Shown here piece by piece: positions 1-5,174 of a DNA stretch of 5,174 nucleotides (position 1 is the first letter of the stretch; each line of letters begins with the position of its first letter). The position numbers and the translations under genes are program-made. The stretch comes from Bacillota bacterium (GTDB lineage Bacteria; Bacillota; Clostridia; Oscillospirales; Acutalibacteraceae). The stretch covers positions 1 to 5,174 of the forward strand of contig JAEWUH010000039.1 in the NCBI GenBank assembly GCA_023397245.1, in the 5' to 3' direction. The notes under the pieces were generated by a model. It made no database searches, was not told where the DNA came from, and saw only the letters and a list, made by a program, of their open reading frames with translations.

Positions 1-3000
1 CACGAGAAATCAAACTGGGTCAGTACGGACACAGCAATCAGCCGTCCCACGCAATCCCGTATATGTATGATTTCGCGGGCAGACCCGATCAAACTCAGAA
101 AATTGTGCGCGATATTCTATCAAGAATCTATGTGGGCAGCGACTTTGGGCAGGGCTATATCGGTGACGAAGACAACGGTGAAATGTCCGGATGGTATGTC
201 CTGAGTGCACTGGGTTTCTATCCGTTGAGTATGGGCAATCCGGAGTATGCCATCGGCTCTCCGTTGTTTAAGAAAGCCACAATTCATTTGGAAAGCGGCA
301 AAGACCTTGTAATCAATGCGCCTGAAAACAGCAAAAAAAATGTATACATTCAAAGTGTTAAGCTTAATGGGGAAGATTACAACAAATTAACTTTCCAACA
401 CTCCGACTTGGCAAAGGGCGGAACGATTGATTTTGCGATGGGCAGTACGCCTTCTGCATGGGGTTCCTCCGTAGACGCGATGCCTACCTCCATTACCAAA
501 ACCGACGCTGTCCCTAACCCGATTGCAGATATGACAAGCACCACGCCGGAAAAGTTGGATGCGGCTCCGACGCAGAGCATTGTTTCCGATTCTGTTTACA
601 GTGCGGAAACCAGCGATGTGAAGAATCTGTTTGATAACAGTTCCTCGACCACAGCCACCTTTGTTTCTTCTGCGAATGGAACGGCATCGGTGTACTACAG
701 TTTTGCCTCGCCGGTTTATCCGGAGATGTACACAATTACTTCGGGTACCGATAAAACGAATGCGCCCACTGCCTTCAAGTTATACGGTTCCAATGACGGC
801 AGTACCTGGAGTGAGATGGACAGCCGTTCTAATGTCGCCTTCGATTGGAACAAATATACCCGTCCATTTGCGCTCGGTGATGATAAGCTTCAAAACAAAT
901 ATAAGCACTACCGTCTGGATATGTCAAACGGTAAATCCACGATTGAGGTTGCTGAGCTGGAACTGCTGGGCGACTTTAAAAAATCAATAGACCGTGATTA
1001 TCTCAAAAATTTGATTATCCAAGCCAGCAGCATCAATGCCACCAACAAACCACAGGATATTATCAGCGAGCTTGATGATGCCGTTCTTGTTGCAAAACAG
1101 GTTTGGAACGATTCCGAAGCAACTGCGGCGCAAATTTATAACGCGGCTGTCAGCCTGAAAAATGCCATTGAGAAGATCAATGCAACAGTAAAAGATGCTT
1201 ATGTGGATCATTTTGAAGCGGAAAGTTACGATGATACGAAAGGCATTTCCATTGACAGCAACCAATCCGCACGCAGCGGGCAGGCCAACATCGGCGGTGT
1301 TCAGAGTGGCGAATGGGTAGAATACAAAAACGTCGATTTTGGTGAAATCGGAGCCGGACATATTGATATTTCCTACGCCAGCAGCAACAGCAACAATGAA
1401 GCTGTTGCCGGCAGAGTGGAAGTAGTTCTGGATTCATTAACGAACCAGCCTTCGGCAAAAGTGCCAACCCATACTACAGGTTCAGGATGGGGCAACTATG
1501 TGGTAGAAGGCGCTGATATAGCCCCTGCTATCACCGGGGTTCACAATGTTTACCTTCGCTTTATCAGCCAGGATGGAAAATATGTAGCCAATGTGGACTA
1601 TATCAAGTTTGCTGAAAACCCGGTCACCATTGCGAATTTGCAGGCAGTTGTAGACAAAACCAGCAATCTCATGGAATTGAACTACACAGCGAAAAGCTGG
1701 AGTAATCTGCAGAGCGCACTCACGGATGCAAACACCGTAATCGGGAATTCGGAAGCTACACAGGATGAAATCAAGCAAAGCATGGCCAATCTGAAGACGG
1801 CAATTGCAAATCTGGAGTACCAAGGTAATGCTGAAAACCCAGATTTCAAAACCGACATCAAATATGGCAGCGTCATTAACAGCAATAGTGCATCCTTCCA
1901 GATTTTTGCCAAGACGAACGATGATTTGTCTAAGGTGGAAATCAAAAAGAACGGAGCAGCTATTCAAGAATACACAGCAGAGGATCTGATCCTCATGGAT
2001 GACACAGAGACAACGCAAGAATCCAGTCAGCGTGTGTACAATCTGAATTTGGACCTTACCGCTGCCGAGTACGGCGACGGAAGGTATGATATTACTGCAG
2101 TGAAAGATAATACCAACAGTACTTTTAGCTTTATTCGTGATACCGCGGTTCCTGTCATCACAGTAAATGACAAGGTCTTACCAATGACAGTTACTGTTGA
2201 AGATAGCAATCTTGGCACAGTTACCGTGAACGGCAATTTAACAGAACTGATCGATGGCAAACTTAGCTTTACAAAGGCTGGAATCTATAAAATAATTGCA
2301 GTTGACAAGGGAGGTAATACTGCCACAGCCACTACAACTGTTGACCACAATGTTTACAAGGTTACCGCTGCGGCGGGTGCCGGAGGCACCATTACCCCGG
2401 CAACACAGTATGTTAAAGAAGGCACAAATACCTCAACATTCACGATAACGGCAGGTGAAGGATATAACGTGTCGGAAGTTAAGGTGGATTCCGGTGCAGA
2501 GTTATCCATCAACGAAGCCAAGACGACTGCGATTGTAAAAAATGTTACAGGTAACGCAATTCTCACGGTTACCTTTACTAAAACCCCAACTTCTTCTGGC
2601 AGCAATAAAGACGAAACCAAAAATAAAACAAAAGCAACCACTATTCCAACTATTATAAGCGATGCATCAACTGGAGCTACAGTGGATGTTTCCAATGCGA
2701 CGATTCCGGCCGGAGTAACTGGCTTATCTTTAAATGTTACCCCAAAAGGTTCTGTCGATAAAGAAGCTACGGAGGTTGACCGTATTTTAAACACCAATTT
2801 GAGGATCGGAGCGATTGGAAAGTCGGTACTGTATGACATTAAATTGCTTAATCAAAGCAGCAGCCCAGTTACAAACTTTATCGGTAAAGTCAAAGTGAGA
2901 TTACTGATTCCACAGGGCATGAGTGGGAACTTACATGTGTTTTGGTATGACGAAAGCACAAACGCGTTGACCGATATGGGAGCGACCGTTGAAGGCGATT

Positions 3001-3362
3001 ACCTTACCTTTGAAACCGAACATTTCAGTTACTATGCAATTGTGAAATGTGGAAATGCCCTGACGCTTGACACCAAAAGTTATGTTATGACTACAAAAAA
3101 TCATTACGAAATAGGTGTCAAATTGGTTAGCGCTCAAGCTCCAACCGTTAAGGTCTATTCCTCTAACAGTGGTGTCGCCACGGTAACGAAATTAAAAAAT
3201 GGAAATTATCAAGTAACAGGTTTGAACACTGGAGTAACGTATATCATGTTTGATGTATACGACAAAACCAATCATTTACTCACTCACGCATCTACCAAAG
3301 TAACGGTGCGAAAGAGTGGAAAGCCATATGGCGATTCTACAAGACAAACTGCAATATTCTAA
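1..3362 (+). CDS. GH92 alpha-mannosidase-like multimodular secreted protein (5' partial)
   Basis: The reading frame is open from base 3, so the Met codon at 63 is internal and the true start lies upstream. Residues below are numbered from that Met. Bases 27-62 encode GHSNQPSHAIPY, the GH92 signature usually written HGNEPSHH; residues 34-54 contain GDEDNGEMSGWY and LGFYP, the second GH92 hallmark with the two Asp (D35, D37) that I equate with the catalytic base region. The catalytic domain ends near residue 135. Then follow: F5/8C/CBM32-like (about 160-305), FIVAR (306-376), CBM6 (380-519, starting FEAESYDD, ending VDYIKFAEN), FIVAR (520-586), an unassigned beta-rich stretch (590-690), Ig-like (695-763), InlB-B-like repeat (765-840), Lys/Thr/Ser linker (841-866), a beta-sandwich ending HFSYYAIV (870-995), and a Big2-like end (1000-1090). 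GH92 enzymes are Ca2+-dependent exo-alpha-mannosidases; the modules suggest secretion and glycan binding. No LPXTG, SLH or terminal membrane segment is seen. The usual acid Glu is Gln (codon 39-41), so the exact substrate is uncertain. Confidence -1.
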   Translation, partial: REIKLGQYGHSNQPSHAIPYMYDFAGRPDQTQKIVRDILSRIYVGSDFGQGYIGDEDNGEMSGWYVLSALGFYPLSMGNPEYAIGSPLFKKATIHLESGKDLVINAPENSKKNVYIQSVKLNGEDYNKLTFQHSDLAKGGTIDFAMGSTPSAWGSSVDAMPTSITKTDAVPNPIADMTSTTPEKLDAAPTQSIVSDSVYSAETSDVKNLFDNSSSTTATFVSSANGTASVYYSFASPVYPEMYTITSGTDKTNAPTAFKLYGSNDGSTWSEMDSRSNVAFDWNKYTRPFALGDDKLQNKYKHYRLDMSNGKSTIEVAELELLGDFKKSIDRDYLKNLIIQASSINATNKPQDIISELDDAVLVAKQVWNDSEATAAQIYNAAVSLKNAIEKINATVKDAYVDHFEAESYDDTKGISIDSNQSARSGQANIGGVQSGEWVEYKNVDFGEIGAGHIDISYASSNSNNEAVAGRVEVVLDSLTNQPSAKVPTHTTGSGWGNYVVEGADIAPAITGVHNVYLRFISQDGKYVANVDYIKFAENPVTIANLQAVVDKTSNLMELNYTAKSWSNLQSALTDANTVIGNSEATQDEIKQSMANLKTAIANLEYQGNAENPDFKTDIKYGSVINSNSASFQIFAKTNDDLSKVEIKKNGAAIQEYTAEDLILMDDTETTQESSQRVYNLNLDLTAAEYGDGRYDITAVKDNTNSTFSFIRDTAVPVITVNDKVLPMTVTVEDSNLGTVTVNGNLTELIDGKLSFTKAGIYKIIAVDKGGNTATATTTVDHNVYKVTAAAGAGGTITPATQYVKEGTNTSTFTITAGEGYNVSEVKVDSGAELSINEAKTTAIVKNVTGNAILTVTFTKTPTSSGSNKDETKNKTKATTIPTIISDASTGATVDVSNATIPAGVTGLSLNVTPKGSVDKEATEVDRILNTNLRIGAIGKSVLYDIKLLNQSSSPVTNFIGKVKVRLLIPQGMSGNLHVFWYDESTNALTDMGATVEGDYLTFETEHFSYYAIVKCGNALTLDTKSYVMTTKNHYEIGVKLVSAQAPTVKVYSSNSGVATVTKLKNGNYQVTGLNTGVTYIMFDVYDKTNHLLTHASTKVTVRKSGKPYGDSTRQTAIF

Positions 3363-3381
3363 TCTCAGGTATTGCAAAAAC

Positions 3382-3407
3382 TGGGGAGGTCAAGAAAAAC
3401 TGGACAG
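3382..3407 (-). repeat. probable terminal inverted repeat (right end) of the IS3-family remnant
   Basis: The sequence TGGGGAGGTCAAG followed by AAAAACTGGACAG resembles the ends of many IS3-family elements, which I recall as TGG-N4-GTCAA-N-AAAAACTGGACA. It sits directly outside the transposase remnant, where the right end should be. The partner left end is not in the window, so the boundary is inferred from resemblance alone. The block AAAAACTGG occurs twice (3376-3384 and 3395-3403), one copy just outside and one inside the proposed end. Confidence -1.
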
Positions 3408-3627
3408 AAGTTAAGAATTTTATAGTCCGGACTTGCAGGGCTAAGCCAGTTTAGTACCAAACGAATTCGCTTTGTGTTGTAGCAGGTCTCCATACATTTA
3501 AAGATATCCATACGGGCTTGTTCGGGATTGTCATAATTGGCATCCTGAACAAGCTCTCTTTTTAGCGTACGGTAAAAAAAATTTTATCACTGCATTGCCA
3601 AAGCCATGGATTTTCACCTCTTTCTAA
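3382..3627 (-). pseudogene. decayed 3' end of an IS3-family transposase (orfB, DDE integrase C-terminus)
   Basis: Read on the minus strand from about 3580 down, one frame gives FFYRTLKRELVQDANYDNP, then ARMDIFKCMETCYNTKR, then LNWLSPASPDYK. This is the C-terminal pattern of IS3-family OrfB (compare xFxxTLKxEL...DIFxYIExFYNxxRxHxxLGYLSP). The stretch just before it, GNAVIKFF, lies in another frame; the shift falls in the A8 run at 3574-3581. That stretch corresponds to the conserved DNAxxES block, with Asp replaced by Gly and the DDE glutamate by Lys. Further frame breaks occur at 3600-3627, beyond which I see no homology. The usual stop is lost and the frame runs out of the element to a TGA at 3365-3367. 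About 80 residues remain of a roughly 280-residue protein, so it is inactive. It lies tail-to-tail with the glycosidase gene. Confidence -1.
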
Positions 3628-3830
3628 TTAGTAAGTATGCAGGGAGGGAAAAATAGTACAGAACGGGTTTGTTTCAGAGAGTAAAAGTATGGAAGAAAAA
3701 TGATCGGTAGGGGCCTCCGACCGCCAGTGCATAAATCATTCTTTAAGTAAATCCCAGGAGATATAAAGTGGATTTTACTCTTCCTTATCCTTCAGAATGT
3801 TGGTAAGGTATACCGTATCAGATGTTCATA
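3628..3830. other. non-coding stretch without recognised gene
   Basis: No open frame with a plausible start and ribosome site is present on either strand; an ATG at 3690 runs into a stop after four codons. Two weak secondary structures can be seen: CGGT-A-GG ... CC-G-ACCG at 3705-3723, and AGTAAATCC (3746-3754) facing GGATTTTACT (3770-3779) with one bulged base and a 15-nt loop. Neither has a clear U-run. This is probably decayed DNA between the IS remnant and the PTS operon promoter. Confidence -1.
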
Positions 3831-3844
3831 TTTTGACAAATAAA

Positions 3845-3872
3845 TTAACACTATCAACAAAAATTATACAAT
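3845..3872 (+). promoter_or_regulatory. alternative sigma-A-type promoter for the antiterminator operon
   Basis: TTAACA (3845-3850) and TACAAT (3867-3872) are separated by 16 bp, each with one mismatch to consensus. They lie in an AT-rich stretch about 60 bp upstream of RAT1. A transcript from here would have a leader of about 150 nt before the licT-like gene. This is a second candidate to the promoter at 3893-3921; both could be used. Confidence -1.
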
Positions 3873-3892
3873 TCGATTGTTTATTTTATCTA

Positions 3893-3921
3893 TTGACACA
3901 AAGAAGCGGATAGGCTAAACT
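3893..3921 (+). promoter_or_regulatory. sigma-A-type promoter of the licT-EIIA operon
   Basis: A perfect TTGACA (3893-3898) is followed after 17 bp by TAAACT (3916-3921, four of six matches to TATAAT). Transcription would start near 3928, only a few bases before RAT1 at 3935. Starting just upstream of the antiterminator hairpin is typical for LicT/SacY-controlled leaders. I found no convincing catabolite-responsive (cre) element nearby. Confidence -1.
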
Positions 3922-3934
3922 TAATAATCAGAAC

Positions 3935-3963
3935 GGATTGTAACTGGTAACGCAGGCAAAACC
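3935..3963 (+). promoter_or_regulatory. RAT1, ribonucleic antiterminator hairpin for the LicT-type regulator
   Basis: The 29 nt begin GGATTGTAACTG and end CAGGCAAAACC, very close to the LicT/SacT/BglG RAT consensus. The expected fold is visible: GG (1-2) pairs with CC (28-29), A3 faces AA in the first internal loop, UUG (4-6) pairs with CAA (23-25), UAA faces G22 in the second internal loop, and CUG (10-12) pairs with CAG (19-21) under a 6-nt loop. Its 3' part (3954-3963) is also the 5' arm of terminator 1, so the two folds exclude each other. Binding of the dimeric CAT domain would stabilise the RAT and let polymerase continue into the licT-like gene. Confidence -1.
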
Positions 3964-3993
3964 ATCAACATTGTTGAGGTTTTGCCTTTTTCT
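3954..3993 (+). terminator. terminator 1, conditional leader terminator upstream of licT
   Basis: AGGCAAAACC (3954-3963) pairs perfectly with GGTTTTGCCT (3978-3987). Above a single bulged A, TCAAC (3965-3969) pairs with GTTGA (3973-3977), leaving a 3-nt loop ATT. The U-rich run TTTTTCTTTT follows (3987-3996). The 5' arm overlaps RAT1 by ten bases, the classic arrangement for PTS-controlled antitermination. With the regulator acting on its own leader, this makes an autoregulatory loop. Confidence -1.
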
Positions 3994-4012
3994 TTTGTCT
4001 GGAAATTCTGCC

Positions 4013-4020
4013 GAAAGGGG
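4013..4020 (+). promoter_or_regulatory. ribosome binding site that fixes the licT start at 4029
   Basis: GAAAGGGG ends at 4020, leaving 8 nt before the ATG at 4029, which is ideal spacing. An in-frame GTG at 4020 overlaps the Shine-Dalgarno sequence itself and would add three residues (M/V-A-H) that LicT homologues lack. Confidence -1.
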
Positions 4021-4028
4021 TGGCCCAT

Positions 4029-4859
4029 ATGACAATACAGAAAATACTTAACAACAATGTAATTGTAACGCTGGATGAGAAGGGAACAGAAATTGTCGCC
4101 ATGGGCAGGGGAATCGCTTATCATAAAAGGCCCGGGGAAGAAGTTATCCCGCAGCAAATCGATAAGGTCTATACGCTGTCGGATCAGGGGGTATCTTCGA
4201 AATTTCAGGACATGCTTGCGGATATCCCAATGAAACATATGCTCCTCTCTGACCGAATTATCGACTATGCGAAGATCAAGCTCGGAAAGAAACTCAATGA
4301 CATCATCTATGTGACTTTACCCGATCATATTTCAACCGCGATAGCCCGTTACAAGGATGGTATTGTGCTGAAGAACCCGCTCCTGTGGGACATCAAATGT
4401 TTTTACCGTGATGAATTTAATGTTGGCCTCAAGGCAAATCAAATTGTTCTGGAAGAAACCGAAATAAACTTTATAGAAGACGAGGCGGCTTTTATCGCCT
4501 TACATTTTGTTAACGCACAGCTTAACGAGCAGATGGGAAATGTCTATGATATTACGCGAATTATGCAGGAAGTGTGCGCGATCGTCAAGGATTATTTTAA
4601 AATGGAGTTTGACGAATCGTCGCTCAATTACTATCGCTTTATCAATCATGTAAAATTTTTTGCACAGCGTCTTCTCAACGGAGTACACTATGACGACGAT
4701 GACGGTGATCTGCTTGATGTGATGAAATTCAAGCACAGATGGTCTTACAAGTGTGCGGAACGCGTCAAGGATATGATTTCGGAAAAATACAATTACGATC
4801 TGGGCAATGAAGAATTGCTGTATCTTACCGTACATATTGCAAGAATTACCAAACAATAA
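4029..4859 (+). CDS. licT: LicT/BglG-family transcriptional antiterminator (CAT-PRD1-PRD2)
   Basis: The 276-residue product matches B. subtilis LicT (277 aa) in length and layout. An RNA-binding CAT domain (1-55) opens MTIQKILNNNVI and contains MGRGIAYHK; K5, N10, G26 and R27, the residues I recall as RNA contacts, are kept, with Y31 in place of the usual Phe. PRD1 (about 66-170) carries H100 (LPDHIS) and H159 (ALHFVNAQLNE). PRD2 (about 172-276) carries H207 (INHVKFFAQRL) and H269 (LTVHIAR). All four are the phosphorylatable histidines at the LicT positions, so control by HPr-P and a sugar-specific EII looks intact. The protein acts in the cytoplasm as a dimer binding RAT RNA to prevent termination. 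RAT/terminator pairs lie on both sides (3935-3993 and 4874-4949), and a PTS EIIA gene follows, so its targets are most likely its own operon. The inducing sugar cannot be read from the sequence. GlcT is less likely, because the N-terminus is LicT-like. Confidence -1.
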   Translation: MTIQKILNNNVIVTLDEKGTEIVAMGRGIAYHKRPGEEVIPQQIDKVYTLSDQGVSSKFQDMLADIPMKHMLLSDRIIDYAKIKLGKKLNDIIYVTLPDHISTAIARYKDGIVLKNPLLWDIKCFYRDEFNVGLKANQIVLEETEINFIEDEAAFIALHFVNAQLNEQMGNVYDITRIMQEVCAIVKDYFKMEFDESSLNYYRFINHVKFFAQRLLNGVHYDDDDGDLLDVMKFKHRWSYKCAERVKDMISEKYNYDLGNEELLYLTVHIARITKQ

Positions 4860-4873
4860 TATTCCTTTTATTG

Positions 4874-4902
4874 GGATTGTGATGATTCAGTTCAGCAAAA
4901 CC
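4874..4902 (+). promoter_or_regulatory. RAT2, second and diverged LicT-type antiterminator hairpin between licT and EIIA
   Basis: It begins 15 nt after the licT stop. The 29 nt have the same length as RAT1, with identical flanks GGATTGT (1-7) and GCAAAACC (22-29). Overall 18 of 29 positions match RAT1. The apical stem changes from CUG/CAG in RAT1 to UGA/UCA here (4883-4885 with 4892-4894), so all three pairs are kept by compensatory changes, and the loop is again 6 nt. A9 of the second internal loop is also retained. The bases from 4896 on are shared with terminator 2. I conclude that it controls read-through into the EIIA gene. Confidence -1.
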
Positions 4903-4949
4903 CGAACGGCTTAACACTGAAATGTGTTCTGCCGTTCGGGTTTTGTGTT
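4896..4949 (+). terminator. terminator 2, conditional intergenic terminator upstream of EIIA
   Basis: CAAAACCCGAACGGC (4896-4910) pairs perfectly over 15 bp with GCCGTTCGGGTTTTG (4931-4945). An inner stem AACAC/GTGTT (4913-4917 with 4924-4928) sits above a small internal loop and closes a 6-nt loop. The U-run is short: TTTT inside the stem, then GTGTT. The structure is strong and GC-rich at its core. Its 5' arm overlaps the last seven bases of RAT2, which makes it an attenuator rather than a plain end of the licT unit. The same palindrome could also fold in minus-strand transcripts. Confidence -1.
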
Positions 4950-5033
4950 AAGTTGACGGACTGTTCTATAGAATACTCCCCGTGTTAATGATTAAGCAAA
5001 AATATATAAAGTCAGAACGAATGAGGTAAAAAA

Positions 5034-5174
5034 ATGGGATTCCTTAAATCAGTTTTTAAATTAGAGAAAGAAATCGTAATAGCGGCACCGGTCAAAGGGA
5101 AATTGGTGGGAATTGAGAAGGTGAACGACGTAACATTTTCAGAAGAAACATTGGGAAAGGGGGTGGCGATCGAG
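5034..5174 (+). CDS. PTS glucose-family EIIA protein (3' partial)
   Basis: The ATG at 5034 has GAGGT (5023-5027) 6 nt upstream. The 47 visible residues start MGFLKSVFKLEKEIVIAAPV and continue through GKLVGIEKV, DVTF and LGKGVAIE. This is the N-terminus of the EIIA-Glc (Crr-like) family: a short amphipathic leader, then the APVxGxxxxxxxVxDxxFxxxxxGxGxAIx pattern. EIIA accepts phosphate on a His from HPr and passes it to an EIIB. That His and the remaining two-thirds or so of a usual 160-residue domain lie beyond the window. Because EIIA comes first, this is not the N-terminus of a BglP-type IIB-C-A fusion; a free-standing EIIA is most likely, although fusion to later domains cannot be excluded. 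Expression probably depends on the LicT-type regulator through RAT2. It may supply phosphate to the EII that also phosphorylates the regulator's PRD1. Confidence -1.
   Translation, partial: MGFLKSVFKLEKEIVIAAPVKGKLVGIEKVNDVTFSEETLGKGVAIE

Noticed and set aside
63..65. ATG at 63 as the start of the glycosidase gene
   Set aside because: The frame stays open to the window edge, and the codons before 63 encode part of the conserved GH92 signature (NQPSHAIPY), so the ATG is internal.
2354..2839. Long antisense open frame (161 codons) opposite the glycosidase, and similar ones at 984-1361 and 1482-2018
   Set aside because: They lie wholly opposite a convincing coding region, show no recognisable domain and have no convincing ribosome site; they look like frame shadows.
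3746..3779. Inverted repeat AGTAAATCC / GGATTTTACT as a terminator
   Set aside because: The stem is AT-rich and bulged, the loop is 15 nt, and no U-run follows; no gene ends nearby on the plus strand.
3833..3838. TTGACA at 3833 as the main -35 box
   Set aside because: No acceptable -10 box lies 15-19 bp downstream; the nearest, TATACA at 3865, is 26 bp away.
4020..4022. GTG at 4020 as the start of the licT-like gene
   Set aside because: It overlaps the Shine-Dalgarno sequence and adds residues that LicT proteins lack; the ATG at 4029 has ideal spacing and restores the family N-terminus.
5003..5010. TATATAAA before the EIIA gene as a separate promoter
   Set aside because: The bases 16-18 bp upstream (around 4981-4988) do not resemble a -35 box. 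A weak promoter cannot be excluded, but RAT2/terminator 2 explains the region better.
1..5174. CRISPR array, tRNA, rRNA, or defence system
   Set aside because: No regularly spaced direct repeats, no RNA-gene signatures and no defence-type domains are visible; the window is a glycosidase, IS debris and a PTS regulatory operon.

Overview
The window looks like a low-to-moderate GC Firmicute, most likely a clostridial (Oscillospiraceae/Lachnospiraceae-type) gut or anaerobic-digester bacterium. The clues are strong GGAGG-type ribosome sites, a LicT-type antiterminator closest to Bacillus/Clostridium forms, and a very long modular secreted glycosidase with FIVAR, CBM and Ig-like modules. The species cannot be fixed from the sequence.

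Layout. Positions 1-3362 (+) are the 3' two-thirds or so of a huge secreted glycoside hydrolase family 92 (GH92) alpha-mannosidase-like protein. Only the end of the catalytic domain is present, followed by F5/8C (CBM32-like), FIVAR, CBM6, FIVAR, Ig-like, InlB-B-like and C-terminal beta-sandwich modules. Just after its stop codon (about 3382-3627, minus strand) lies a decayed 3' end of an IS3-family insertion sequence, with the element terminus only about 20 bp past the stop codon. Positions 3628-3830 hold nothing coding. Positions 3840-3930 are AT-rich with two promoter candidates.

Positions 3893-5174 form a PTS antitermination operon: promoter, LicT-type RNA antiterminator site (RAT1) overlapping terminator 1, the licT-like gene (4029-4859), a second, more diverged RAT (RAT2) overlapping terminator 2, and the start of a free-standing glucose-family PTS EIIA gene (from 5034, cut by the window end). 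An antiterminator gene flanked on both sides by RAT/terminator pairs is the layout known from the E. coli bgl operon. Here the regulator would control both its own synthesis and that of the EIIA (and whatever follows). The two RATs have the same 29-nt length and the same conserved flanks, and their apical stem differs by three compensatory base pairs, which strongly supports RAT2 being real.

The two parts (mannosidase, PTS operon) are separated by IS debris and by the operon's own promoter, so there is no sign of co-transcription. The two observations most worth following are the double RAT arrangement and the glutamine found where GH92 enzymes normally carry their catalytic-acid glutamate (codon 39-41), a change that I recall being associated with enzymes cleaving mannose-1-phosphate linkages.
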